Source: Sarocladium kiliense
Lineage: Eukaryota > Ascomycota > Sordariomycetes > Hypocreales > Sarocladiaceae
NCBI GenBank assembly: GCA_030734395.1
Contig: JAUZTG010000044.1
Coordinates: forward strand, 1-64,000
Reading direction: 5' to 3'
Length of the DNA stretch: 64,000 nucleotides
Shown: piece after piece, positions 1 to 9,839 of the stretch
Layout of the letters: every line of letters begins with the position of its first letter
How positions within the stretch are numbered: the first letter of the stretch is position 1
Position numbers and translations under genes: made by a program
The notes under the pieces: generated by a model
The model's input: the letters and a program-made list of their open reading frames with translations, nothing else
The model's database searches: none
What the model was told of the DNA's origin: nothing

Positions 1-358
1 TCGCTTGAAGGCGGTGGCCATTTACGTGCACAGAAAGTTCCAAGGGAATGAGTTAGCCCTGTTGAACAGCCGATTCAGTCGGTTCTGGGTTGTAGACGTG
101 GAGGGACGCGAGGACTGGATAACCTATGCTAAGATGCGGCGGTTCTGGCCGGAGGCAAGTGCGAGAACGACCGTGGTGGAAGCTCTCGAGGTTGATGACT
201 ACACCCTGCTGGCGAAGGGGGCCAGTGTTCCCAAGGTCGATTACGCCATTGCCAAAAAGGCGGTAAGGCAACAGGAGAACTTCTTAAAGTGGAAATCAGG
301 AGAACGGAGAGGTGAGAAACGGTCGCCCAGCCCGACGCCCGGCCCACCACAGCATTAG
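1..358 (+). CDS. Partial hypothetical protein, open at the left edge
   Basis: The reading frame is open from the first bases and stops at 358, so this is probably the 3' end of a longer ORF or a relic. The visible 117 residues are basic, with a charged Ser/Pro-rich tail (SPSPTPGPPQH). I see no membrane segment, signal peptide or motif I recognise. It lies about 590 bp upstream of a telomere-linked helicase relic on the same strand, so it may belong to the same decayed subtelomeric sequence. That is only inference from position. Confidence 0.25.
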   Translation, partial: RLKAVAIYVHRKFQGNELALLNSRFSRFWVVDVEGREDWITYAKMRRFWPEASARTTVVEALEVDDYTLLAKGASVPKVDYAIAKKAVRQQENFLKWKSGERRGEKRSPSPTPGPPQH

Positions 359-943
359 CCTCGTCCAGCGCCGACCCAATTACGGGAGGCTCAACGTCCA
401 GCGACGATCCGCGTAGGTAGCCTATCTTTCCATTTTCCCCTGAATTTCAAATAGATGGCTGGGCTGGATCCTGGCATAGTTCTGTTCAGGCTCAGTAAGT
501 CCACTGCAAGCTTCTTTGGTGACCCTCTATACGTCAGCCTACGCCAGGAGATAGTGTTCCTCGTTATGACCAGTTCCGTATTATATTCCTTAACCTACAC
601 TGCTGCGAAATATTGACCTCAGTCTTCAGCGCAACTCGATGCCCTGGAACTCGATGGTATCTCGGTCCAGTGACCACCGCGCTTAGCGTTTTGTGATGGG
701 TATCCTTCCTAGCGGCGAAGAGGTAGACTCGCTACAAGAAATCGTGCTCTGGTGAAGCCGGGCTCATTCTTGGTCAGTCTCATCAGTCTCCTTCTTGGTC
801 AGTGTGCAGGGAAATGACAGGGGTGGCTTTGAAGTGACTTGTTCTCGATCCGGAGCCAGCAAGAGTAAGCTTTTGTTCATAAGCCCACGTGACACACATG
901 GAGGTCCTGCAACACTGCATTGTAACACAGAACGTAGCTGTAC
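359..943. other. Non-coding stretch, nothing recognised
   Basis: No ORF or splice-connected frame of interest on either strand. It may be further decayed subtelomeric sequence joining the partial ORF to the helicase relic. Confidence 0.4.
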
Positions 944-1680
944 ATGGTGAGAATACCCAGGTGTACGCGGATGTGCCTTTCGGAATGCCTCTTGGTGCGG
1001 GTGCAGGCCGAGGTCATCGTCGAGGATAAAGATTGGCCGTCGGAGGATGCTTCGAAGGATGGCTACCTGGAGGTCAAAGTGCGAGATGTGAACAGTCTAG
1101 TTCGGACCAGGGGCTGCCGGCGGCGTTTACTCGGGCAGTACCTAGATGGCGACCTGCGGAACTGCAAGGCTCTTGAGGCTGTGCTTCGTGACAACTGTGA
1201 GCAGGAGAACCTGACGTGGAAGAGCGAGCTTTCGTCGCAAGGGCTCATCATGTCGCAGAGGTACGCGATGAAAGCAGCTCGGGCCTATCAGCAATTAGAG
1301 GGTGGTCTGTAGGAGGTGGACGAGCTAGGTAAGCTCGGTTGCCGCGTCTGCTGGATGTTCAGAGGTGCAGAGGAGGCGAGACATCGGTGGGACAGCTGCA
1401 CCGAAGTCTATGAATGCCTACCTTCCGCAGCTGCATGCTGTTCCACGGTAAGGTCAACTATAGGAAGGACAGACAGGCTCGGTTCCTCAGCTGCTTCCAC
1501 TGTCACGTAAGCCAAAGACTCTGCAGGGAAGATCCCTTGCGCCAGGGCGTCAACAAGCATTCCCGAGGGCGGTCAGCGATGAGGCGGATTACATGCTGTG
1601 GCTCGGCGAATCGACCAGATTTGGAGGTTAAACTTGCCTCAGACAGCTCGACTCGCAGCGTGACTACTGGCTGAACTTGG
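944..1680 (+). pseudogene. Telomere-linked RecQ helicase (TLH) C-terminal relic
   Basis: The translation carries the Cys-rich segment that follows the helicase core in fungal telomere-linked RecQ helicases. Landmarks are DGYLEVKVRDVNSLVR, GDLRNCKALEAV with CDNCEQ-like spacing, KLGCRVCWMFRGAEEARHRW, and FHGKVNYRKDRQARFLSCFHCHV. The frame is broken. A TAG at 1310-1312 interrupts one continuous reading frame where CAG is expected, which is a C-to-T change. Near 1410 the homology jumps to another frame, and after about 1520 it fades (YMLWLGES still resembles the family). The helicase core with DEAD and HRDC parts is absent. Such helicases sit next to telomeres in many Sordariomycetes, so this is a marker of a subtelomeric origin. 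Confidence 0.75.
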
Positions 1681-2535
1681 GTGATGAGTGACATGTTTCT
1701 TGATGCTCGTGCAAAGCTGCACAACCAGACTAAAACCACCACCACATATGGACTCAATTGAGCAGGCCCTTTAAGAGCTTGCGTCTCGTTCAGATTATGC
1801 GAAAGCCGCGGACAGGATATACCAGTCCACTTCCGACCCTTTCTCACGACGGCTTATAATGATAAACTTACAGTGGCATGGGAATACTACTGTACTTGAC
1901 TGTATTATGCGTCATGTTCTATCTTTTGTAACGATCGATCGTGACTACGCTGACAACAGATTGCAAGCATCAAAGTGCAGGGTAGCACTCTAGCCCGTGG
2001 ACCAGCCTTGATCCCGATGAACTTTACAGGCTGTTCTTTCCAGCGTGAACAGCAATGTAGAAGGTAGGAATATTTAATATATATATATATATATATGTAT
2101 ATATACTATAATAAAAACGGAAGCTATATAGAAAGATCATAATTCCCATCAAGTCGGGGGCGGAGGCGGTGGCATTGGAGGGCGACGCTGCTGTGGTCCT
2201 CGACGCAACGACAAAGGCGACGAGGTCACTTATAAGGCTGTCGAGTGGCAGAGGGTCGATGATAGGGAAGCGGCACAGGTTTAGGATCGCATCGGCTCAT
2301 GCTTCTTCGGCGAGCCAGCCAGTCTCGGCAAGCGAGGGCATGCCGGCGGAGACAGAAAAGTTGCCACATTGAAGAAGCACATTTCGTGGAGGCACAAACC
2401 GCGCAGAGAGGGGCGGATGGCACGTGCCGAATGGTCCGGATTTTGACCTTCAAAAGCGCGTTTGAAGTCGAACCATCTGGCCGGTTTTCACCTACATTCC
2501 CCTCTACCTCAACCTTTTCTCATCCGACCAGTCAA
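1681..2535. other. Intergenic region upstream of the DUF4396 gene
   Basis: No supported gene. It contains the AT microsatellite at 2077-2106. The frame of the downstream gene stays open back to about 2299, but that upstream part lacks family resemblance and is best read as 5' UTR/promoter. Confidence 0.4.
2077..2106. repeat. AT dinucleotide microsatellite
   Basis: An almost pure run of AT dinucleotides with one GT interruption, in an AT-rich patch upstream of the DUF4396 gene. Confidence 0.9.
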
Positions 2536-3227
2536 ATGATGATGGCAGTGTCTCGGCTTGGCCAACTTCACGCGAGGCTGTCACCACGCGTGCTTCAGCC
2601 CGTAAGCGCTTCCGCGGGCGTTTTTGTGATTGGGCACGGCCGTCAGCAATTCAGGGCCAGGTCATGTAAAAGTAGTCAGCGAGAGCGACCGCTGTCGCTA
2701 ACATCGCCCGGATTCTGGGGCGCGACGCAAACGTGGAAGCGGGCGGGTGTGAACACATCCAGATGCCTCATCGGTTGTTCTCTGGGCGACTTCTCCGCCA
2801 TGTGGTATCTTCAGGCATTTCACCCAGAAATTGGCATGGAGAGCATTATGGCAATCTCAAGTTCGTGTCCTCCTCTCCTCCCGACACGGAATTAGGCAAT
2901 GCGTGTCTTTGGCGGCGCACTGACCTGCTCATAGTGACCAGCGGCCTCACGACGTCCCTGTTGCTGGAGACCATCCTTCTGAGGCTTGGCCGCGACCGCT
3001 TGCCCTGGGTGGAGGCTGCGCGGACCGCGGCCGGCATGAGCATCATTTCCATGATCACCATGGAACTCGCCGAGAATGCTGTCGACTTCCACCTGACGGG
3101 CGGTGTAGTACAGCTGGAATCCCCTGCGTTCTGGATCGCAGCTGTGGTCTCGATGGCGGCGGGCTTCCTGGCCCCACTGCCGTACAACTACGTTCTGCTG
3201 CGCAAGTATGGTCGGTCGTGTCATTGA
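2536..3227 (+). CDS. DUF4396 domain membrane protein
   Basis: Two exons, 2536-2860 and 2935-3227. The 74-nt intron has GTTCGT donor, CTGAC branch and ATAG acceptor, and gives 205 residues. Splicing restores the continuous DUF4396 signature: WKRAGVNTSRCLIGC, GDFSAMWYLQ, then SGLTTSLLLETILLRLGRDR, RTAAGMSIISMITMELAEN, VDFHLTGG and the C-terminal PLPYNYVLLRKYGRSCH. About four hydrophobic helices follow an N-terminus rich in Arg/Ser/Gln that could be an organelle presequence. I chose the first of three tandem ATGs (2536, 2539, 2542) because family similarity starts shortly after. DUF4396 has no established biochemical role. The gene converges on the copper ATPase, with 311 bp between stop codons, so a part in copper handling is an inference from context. 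Confidence 0.85.
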
Positions 3228-3538
3228 ACATAGAGGAAGGGAAAGCAGAATTCTTCGAGATGATGCCCCGGGCATGATGTCGTTGGCTCGATCTGGCGTC
3301 TCAGCTGTCACAGTCATTGTTCGATATGTCTTATAAGAACTACAATATTTCTAAAATTAGGTTCCGAAATCGTAAATTGTCTACTCTGTGTAAGTGTGAA
3401 GCCAGGGGGGGTAAATGAAAAGGGCGAAAAACGAGCAATGGATGACGAGGCGAGACGAGAGGAGAGCTAGAACTAAACAAGACCGGCCGGGACGATCGTC
3501 GATCAATACATTCCTGATACCGGCTGCCCCGTACACCC
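3228..3538. other. Convergent 3' intergenic spacer
   Basis: Lies between the stop codons of the DUF4396 gene (+) and the copper ATPase (-). It should hold both 3' UTRs and polyadenylation sites. No ORF or repeat is seen. Confidence 0.5.
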
Positions 3539-6500
3539 CTAATTCTCGCGTGCAGCCTCAGGCTTGGTGTACCGATAGCCCAGCACCGGCAACCGCGTCT
3601 TCAGGAGAAGACTGCTAGTGATGACGCTGATGCTGCTCAGGGCCATGGCCAGAGCAGCCCAGACGGGGTCTAACCTGGTGTGGCCTCCGTTCGTCTTGAT
3701 TGAATAAAGCACCCCGGCCGCCACGGGCAGGGCGATCAGGTTGTAGACCGAGGCCCAGATGAAGTTGAACTTGACACGTCTGAACACAACGCGACTGAGG
3801 CTGGCCAGGGTGAGCAAGGTGTACAAGTTGGAGTTGACCAGCACAAACTCGGCCGCCGAAATCGCCACGTCGGACCCGGATCCGATCGCGATGCCGACAT
3901 CGGCAACGGTGAGGGCCGGCGAATCGTTCACTCCATCGCCCACCATGGCCACCGTCGGCCTGCGAGACACCGGCTTCCCAAGGCCAATGAATCCCCGGTC
4001 AACCTTGACCTGGCTCTTTTGGAGGTACTGAATTTTCTCGGCCTTCTGCTCGGGCAGTACACCAGCGATGATGTTCTCGGGCGGGATGCCGACCATGGCG
4101 CCGACGGCATTGGCCGTCTTGGGGTTGTCTCCAGATAGTATCCAGACATCGATGCCTTGCTTGCGCAAGGCCTTGAGGACTGGGGCTGCCTCGGGTCGCA
4201 GAGCGTCGGAAACAGCGCAGATTGCGAGGGGGGACCATGCCGACGGCCCCCCCGGTTCGACGACACGCCCAGCCGCAAGAACAACCGACTTGGCCTGGTC
4301 TTTCCAAGTGTCCAGCTCGTCCAGGACATGCCTATCAAAGACAACTTGGTAGTCCGCCATGAGGGCTTCGTTTCCCATGATCACCTCGATGGGGCCGGGA
4401 GACGACACGGGTAAGAAGGAGCCATGGATGCCCTTGCCTGGGACTTCCTTGACTTGCTGGGGCTTCAGTGGCTCCACGCCGCGCGACATAAAGAACGAGA
4501 CGATGGCCTTGGCGATAGGGTGACTGCTGTTCCCCTCTAGCTCGTTCAGGCAGCTCGACACGACCTGCTCGGACCAGGTTGCGTCGTTGGCAGGCGTGAG
4601 GAATCGGTGGTCGGTGAGCTTGGGCTCTCCACCCTGGGTCAAGGTGCCCGTCTTGTCGAACACCACGATGTCGAGCTTGCTGGCCTCCTGGAAGGCCTCG
4701 CCTCCACCCTTGGCGAGGATGCCGTGCTTGGCGGCCAGGCCCCCTCCCACAAAAAGGGCAGTAGGGGCGGCCAGGCCTATGCCACAAGGGCATGCGATGA
4801 CGAACACGGCAATGGCAAATTGGAGAGACCAAAAAGGCCAGCCGCCGATAGCGGTATCCCGATAGCTCGGAGGCAAGCGGCCCGACTCGCCCAGGCAGAG
4901 CCATGTTACCCAAGTCACTATGGCGACAAGGGTCACGAGGGGCACGAAGTAACCCGTGATTGTGTCGGCGACGCGCTCAATTGGGGCCCGGCGCGACTGG
5001 CCCTCGCGGACAACCTTGATGATCTGGTCCAGGAGCGAGTCGCCAGCGGCGCCCGTGATACGCATTGCGATGGGCCCCCCTTTGTTGATGGTGCCCGAGT
5101 AAACGGCATCGCCGAGCTTCTTCTGTATCGGTCTCGACTCGCCCGTGAGGCTCGACTCGATAAACTCGGCTTCGCCATCGACGAGAATGCCGTCCCAGGG
5201 CGGTGAGCCACCGTGCACGACCCTGACGAGGTCGCCCACGTCGAGCATGTCGATCGGCACGTTCTGGGACTTCATCGCCTCTTCATTGGGATCCTTCGTG
5301 AGTAGTATGGCCTCCTTGGGCCGAAGGCTGCCTAGCTTGCTCACGGCGTCGCCAGTTTTCGCCTTAGTGTATGCCTCTATCAAGCGGCCGATCAGCAAGA
5401 ACAACGTCAGGAACACCACCGCATCCAGATGCGTCTTGGTCTTCTGCATGTGATAACCGTCATCAGGAAGTGTCGTCGCAATGACGATCTCCACGATGGA
5501 ACCAAAGTAGGCAATCGTGGTGGCGAAGCTGATGAGCATGTCCATGCTGCCGAACCGGTAGAAGCGTCGCAGGATGGGTGTTGGGCTGCCATGCCTCCAC
5601 AAGTTGTAGAGCTCTTTGATCGTGCGCCGGTGGAAGACGTCCGTGGCGAAGAAGTAGACCGGCGTGGCGATGGCGAGATTCGCCCATTCTGCCCGAGAGA
5701 CCCCCTTCAGGGTCGACATGAGGTATCGCTGGCCTGGATCGTTCGACGAGACGAGGTTCATGTAGACCACCCCGATAATGAGGGCAGGGATAGCGGCCAC
5801 CAGCGACAAGGTGACCCGGTAGAAGATGCGTAGCATCGTGCGCCTGACCAGCTGCCTCGACCGCTCCTCCACCGTCGGTGGGTGATAGGTGGTCACGGTG
5901 AAGGCTGGATCGGCCGCTGAGAGGGCCGACACAATGTGTCTCACAGTAAGGCTCGGGGCTTGCGGGGTGTACGAGAACGTTGCGTACGGCATATCCAACG
6001 TCGGGGGCTTATCCACGACGACGGCATCGCCGAAGGTCACCACGGCCTCAATGACCTTGCGGGGGCAGTGCTGGCAGTACATGCCGGCGACGTGGACCGT
6101 CAGGCTCCTGCGACTGTCCCTGCCTCGTCCGTCGGCCACGTTGACCAGGTCGTTCAGTGAGGCGGTATAGCCTACCCCCTGGATTGTCGCAATGATCTCG
6201 CGCAGGTTATCCTTCTCCTCGAATACCACCGTGGCGCTGGTGGTGATGAGATTGACGTCGACGGACTTCGTCCAGGGAAGCCTCTCCACCGCCTTGGTTA
6301 TCGTCCCGACGCAGGAGCTGCACGTCATGCCTCCCACCGACAGCGACGCTTGCCACGTGTCCGAAGGCGCACCGGCGCCAGCGACTTGAGTCAGCTCGCC
6401 CAGGGTCGCTTCGTATCCGACCGAGGCGATAACCCTCGCGAGCTCGCCTGCATGTTCCTTGCCATAGAACCCGACGGTCGCCGTGTGGGTCAGGAGGCCG

Positions 6501-7150
6501 ACGCTGGCCGAACTGATCCACGGCTTCGCTTCGAGCGCCTCGGTGATTTTGCCGACGCAGGAGCTGCAGCTCATGCCACTGATCTCTAACACTGCCTGGT
6601 ATGCTTGCGGCGGCTCTGACGACCCGACGACGACAAAAGATGCCGCCTTGCCATCAGGGGATGCCGTTTCGGCTGTGTCTTTCTCGCTGTCATCGGCAGG
6701 GACAAGCTCGCCTGACGTCGATTCCTGGCAATGTCTGCAGTTCTTTGCGTGCTCCAGTCTTGTTGTTTCTTCTTCGGGGCCGTCACTACCTTTGCTCCAC
6801 ATATTTGCCAGATTGTTGAGCCACGGGACGGGAAAGTTGTCGTCGGATGGGCCGGCGGCCTCGGTCACCTGTTGAAGCCTGGAACTAGGGATGACGCTGT
6901 CCACCTCGTAACCCGAGCTGGCCAGCGCTCTCGCCGCCATGCGCGGGTCGAACTCCGGGCTATGCTCGACGGTGACGGTATGGTTGACAATTGTCGTCGT
7001 GACGGATGAGGGGGGCGGGTCGAGATGGAGGAGCAGGTTGTTAATGAAGTCGGTGCAAGTGGCACAGTGGATGTTCGGCACGAGGAAGGTGGTTGACAGC
7101 CCCGTTACAGGAGATGTCGGGCGCTTGTCTGGAGGCATCTCGACAGTCAA
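3539..7150 (-). CDS. Copper-transporting P1B-type ATPase (CrpA/Ccc2 class)
   Basis: A single uninterrupted frame of 1,203 residues. HMA-type copper sites: HCATC at 28-32, MSCSSC at 193-198, MTCSSC at 275-280 and MYCQHC at 357-362, plus an extra CRHC at 138-141 in the linker. The membrane domain starts near 445. The actuator loop has TGES (669-672), the transport helix has CPC (787-789), the phosphorylation site is DKTGTLT (Asp832), the nucleotide domain has the SSHP histidine (878), and the hinge is GDGVNDSPAL (1071-1080). TM7 has YN and TM8 has the M-x2-SS type motif (MALSS), which together specify Cu(I). It pumps Cu(I) across a membrane using ATP. The multi-HMA, long form resembles fungal copper-resistance exporters (CrpA) more than the Golgi loader, but both fold the same way. 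It shares a promoter with an ATX1-like chaperone. No lesions seen. Confidence 0.96.
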   Translation of the reverse strand: MTVEMPPDKRPTSPVTGLSTTFLVPNIHCATCTDFINNLLLHLDPPPSSVTTTIVNHTVTVEHSPEFDPRMAARALASSGYEVDSVIPSSRLQQVTEAAGPSDDNFPVPWLNNLANMWSKGSDGPEEETTRLEHAKNCRHCQESTSGELVPADDSEKDTAETASPDGKAASFVVVGSSEPPQAYQAVLEISGMSCSSCVGKITEALEAKPWISSASVGLLTHTATVGFYGKEHAGELARVIASVGYEATLGELTQVAGAGAPSDTWQASLSVGGMTCSSCVGTITKAVERLPWTKSVDVNLITTSATVVFEEKDNLREIIATIQGVGYTASLNDLVNVADGRGRDSRRSLTVHVAGMYCQHCPRKVIEAVVTFGDAVVVDKPPTLDMPYATFSYTPQAPSLTVRHIVSALSAADPAFTVTTYHPPTVEERSRQLVRRTMLRIFYRVTLSLVAAIPALIIGVVYMNLVSSNDPGQRYLMSTLKGVSRAEWANLAIATPVYFFATDVFHRRTIKELYNLWRHGSPTPILRRFYRFGSMDMLISFATTIAYFGSIVEIVIATTLPDDGYHMQKTKTHLDAVVFLTLFLLIGRLIEAYTKAKTGDAVSKLGSLRPKEAILLTKDPNEEAMKSQNVPIDMLDVGDLVRVVHGGSPPWDGILVDGEAEFIESSLTGESRPIQKKLGDAVYSGTINKGGPIAMRITGAAGDSLLDQIIKVVREGQSRRAPIERVADTITGYFVPLVTLVAIVTWVTWLCLGESGRLPPSYRDTAIGGWPFWSLQFAIAVFVIACPCGIGLAAPTALFVGGGLAAKHGILAKGGGEAFQEASKLDIVVFDKTGTLTQGGEPKLTDHRFLTPANDATWSEQVVSSCLNELEGNSSHPIAKAIVSFFMSRGVEPLKPQQVKEVPGKGIHGSFLPVSSPGPIEVIMGNEALMADYQVVFDRHVLDELDTWKDQAKSVVLAAGRVVEPGGPSAWSPLAICAVSDALRPEAAPVLKALRKQGIDVWILSGDNPKTANAVGAMVGIPPENIIAGVLPEQKAEKIQYLQKSQVKVDRGFIGLGKPVSRRPTVAMVGDGVNDSPALTVADVGIAIGSGSDVAISAAEFVLVNSNLYTLLTLASLSRVVFRRVKFNFIWASVYNLIALPVAAGVLYSIKTNGGHTRLDPVWAALAMALSSISVITSSLLLKTRLPVLGYRYTKPEAAREN

Positions 7151-8025
7151 CGAGTGACAACTTGGTGAAGGAGCTGAACGATGCTTGGTGTGGAAGGGGA
7201 ACTTTGTATCCTCTACATCCTCAACCCAACCGACACGCCGATGGGCCTCTTTTAAGCCAAGCTTATAATCTTACCTAGAAAATAGTCTCGGTAATCTTAG
7301 TCTAGTGGCTCCTTCGAGAAGAGTCCAGAGTCCTTGCTGCGAACTTGGGAGCAAAGGCATGATGTCTGCCGGGTCGCCAGCTGGGATGCAGCCACTGTTG
7401 GGAGAGATTTTGGCGGTGCGCAAATTGTGCGGCGACTTATGGCCAGGAAAGTAGGAACGTCGGCTTCCAGAAGCGGGTCCCGCGCGGTTTGTGCGGCGAC
7501 TCATGGCCGGGAAAGTAGGAATGTCGGCTTCCAGAAGCGGGTCCCGCGCGGTTTGTGCGGGTGATACCGTCTGGGGAAGTGGAGCCACATACATGTGGCT
7601 TGGGTTTGGCACGCTGAGATGCCACCATTTTGCCTGATTTGCGCGTTGGCTCAGCCCAGACCCCCAAAATGGATCACTGCGCGGTTTGTGCGGCGCTGAT
7701 TTACGACCTCTCAGGCACCTCCAGAATAGCCCTGTCCCTTCATTCTTGAGTCTTTTGTGCGGCAACTCGCCTCGGCCTGCCGAGGAGCAATCCGAAACAC
7801 CTCTCGGCTGTGGAATTGTCGAGTAATTTCTACGTCTATGGGTGGGGACTTAGGTTATGCCTTAAAAGGAGGCAGTGTTCGTTGCTGTCCCTCCCTCTGC
7901 TCAGTGTCAAGCAACACCGAAGCCTCCGCCGTACATACGACGTGCCCTCAAGTACCCCCTTTCCTGCCCCCTTCCTACCCTACTTCAGTTTGTTCAACGC
8001 CATCGTTTATCGCTCGAGCGCCGCG
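7151..8025. promoter_or_regulatory. Shared divergent promoter of copper ATPase and copper chaperone
   Basis: An 875-bp spacer between the divergent starts at 7150 (-) and 8026 (+). It contains five exact copies of TTGTGCGG, all in the same orientation, at 7425-7432, 7489-7496, 7553-7560, 7686-7693 and 7755-7762, mostly followed by C. The first three lie in a 64-bp tandem repeat and the last two lie outside it. A GCTGA pentamer, the core of yeast/fungal Ace1-type copper elements, occurs at 7694-7698 just after the fourth copy. A role in copper-responsive co-regulation is inferred from copy number and the two flanking genes. Confidence 0.6.
7427..7560. repeat. 64-bp tandem duplication in the copper promoter
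   Basis: Two near-identical 64-bp units start at 7427 and 7491, with the first bases of a third unit at 7555. The units differ at only a few positions (for example acttat/actcat, aacgtc/atgtcg). Each unit begins within a TTGTGCGG octamer, so the duplication multiplied that motif. Confidence 0.9.
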
Positions 8026-8305
8026 ATGACGCGCACTTTTCAGTTCGACGTACAGATGACTTGCGAGAGTGAGTGCGAGGCAGACGCGACTTGTTTGCGC
8101 ACAGAGGCTTTGTGACTGACCTAATCTAGGCTGTGCGTCCGCCGTCAAGAAAGCGCTTGCCCAAATGAATGGTCTCCATTCCGTCAAAACGTCCGTCGAG
8201 GAGCAGACCGTGACGGTGATTGCTGTCGAGGAAATCACAATGGAGGAGGTGGGGAACAAGATCAAGTCGTCGGGCAAGGCCGTGAACGACAGCCGGATTC
8301 TATGA
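8026..8305 (+). CDS. ATX1-like cytosolic copper chaperone
   Basis: Exons 8026-8068 and 8130-8305 are separated by a 61-nt intron (GTGAGT donor, CTGAC branch, CTAG acceptor) and encode 72 residues, the usual ATX1 length. The intron splits the codon before the second metal-binding Cys. Spliced, the N-terminus reads MTRTFQFDVQMTCESCASAV, containing the MTCxxC Cu(I) site, followed by the beta-alpha-beta-beta-alpha-beta HMA fold (VKTSVEEQTVTVIA, VGNKIKSSGKAV). It carries Cu(I) in the cytosol to P1B-ATPases by docking on their HMA domains. The divergent ATPase with shared promoter is the obvious client. It is not visible as a single ORF because of the intron. Confidence 0.93.
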
Positions 8306-9839
8306 GTGGACGTCTGTTCTGGGCGCTGGATGTTTACCCCATTAGCTGCACGATCGGGCGTCGTATCCTTCTGTGCTCGTGTCAGACTAGTTCAATATGG
8401 TGTCTTCTTCCAATCCGACAGAAAGCTATCATCCCACCACTCGCAAGCCGAGGGTCCTGCGATGTATCCCAACGACCACGACGTTATGCGTTGCCCTGAT
8501 CATGATGGCGGCTAATAGAAGACCGTGGCCTTCCTGGTGCAACTAAGACAAAGGAGGATCGATCCATGTTTCGATGACGGCGGAGCTCGTCGTTGAGCTC
8601 TCCTTCAAGAAATTTCTCAAATTTGTGATCACTGGACGATGCTTATGGTTGTGGATTTGGGTCTCTTGATTAAGAACGTATTGCCTACTGCTCGCTGTTA
8701 GCTCTCCCGAGCAGAGATATATTTATATATACCTTTATAGCTACTAGAGGATATAAAATTCTATGTTGGGTGTGTGTGCCTGAGGGAATAATGTTGACCT
8801 TGATTAGGTTTTGGGCAAGTTCTACCTAATAGCAGGGCTCGGTGAGGAAGGCATACTTTTATGTCTATTGCCCTAATCGGCCAGCTCCGGCCCATTTTCT
8901 ACGGCTTGTCTCGTGGCAGGCGAAAGGTTGGTTCGTAACATATATTTGCAAAACCCCGGTTGTTAGTATTCGCTCACGAAGGGAATACTTTAGTAGAGTG
9001 CCCGAGCAAGAAGAAGTCTCAGTGAACACGTGAACCCAATTGAGAGTCGGACCCAACGGTACCTCAATTTTTACTTCAAACTCATAAATGAAAGACAATA
9101 TTATCAGTCTCTAGGCGATCCAACAAGCTAAAACGCCCTGTTTTCAGCAGTGAGGTAAACACGAACGTTTGGAGGTGTTAAGCCTAACGAATATATATCA
9201 CTTATATATAGGGATATTATAGCTATTAGATGCTTAAACCACCCCAACGACATTCACTTTTAACCTCTCACTATAGTTAGAATCACTTTCCCTGTTTAGC
9301 CAATAAAACTCAGGCTGTAATAACAGGGTAGAAGCAATAAGTAATATTAATACTCCTTAAGCAAGCCCTTAAGTTGATAGCATACTACTTTAAATAAAGA
9401 GATTACTCTATCTCTTTTTTCATGAATTTCTCCACTCTAGGGTAATATTTCTGATCGCCCTTTGTTTAGATTTGCTAGACCGAAAATAGAAAAAGTGAGA
9501 AGAGAGGTTAAGATGACAAAGAGCTCTAGATGCCTGCAAAGCTGCAATATCTGCTTTGGTAGCTCATGGCGTAAAAAATAGCAATGTAGTATTCGTAGAG
9601 TACAGGGTATATAAATGTCGAAATGTGACACCTGGGCATTTGCACATGAGAGTATAGTCAGAAAAATGGAGTTTAAGTACATACTTAGATTATCCACACA
9701 TCCCCAAGGACATATTCTGAAAGTCTAATAAGAGTCACAAAACCTTTCCCATTTCTACCCCGTTTAATACGATAGGGTAGATATCCTCTGCCCTGCAATA
9801 CTTTCTCCTTTTACATAGTGAAAGCCCGTACGCGTTGAC
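8306..9839. other. AT-rich gene-free stretch
   Basis: Contains ATATAT-rich patches (8719-8770, 9190-9235) and no ORF with family resemblance. It may be a RIP-mutated relic too decayed to identify, or plain intergenic DNA between the chaperone gene and the dead MFS gene. Confidence 0.4.

Noticed and set aside
2299..2535. N-terminal extension of the DUF4396 frame
   Set aside because: Open but without family similarity; ATG cluster at 2536-2542 fits the usual protein start.
4335..5206. Long ORFs on both strands within the copper ATPase
   Set aside because: GC-rich shadow frames of the ATPase; composition dominated by Arg/Pro/Gly and no motifs.
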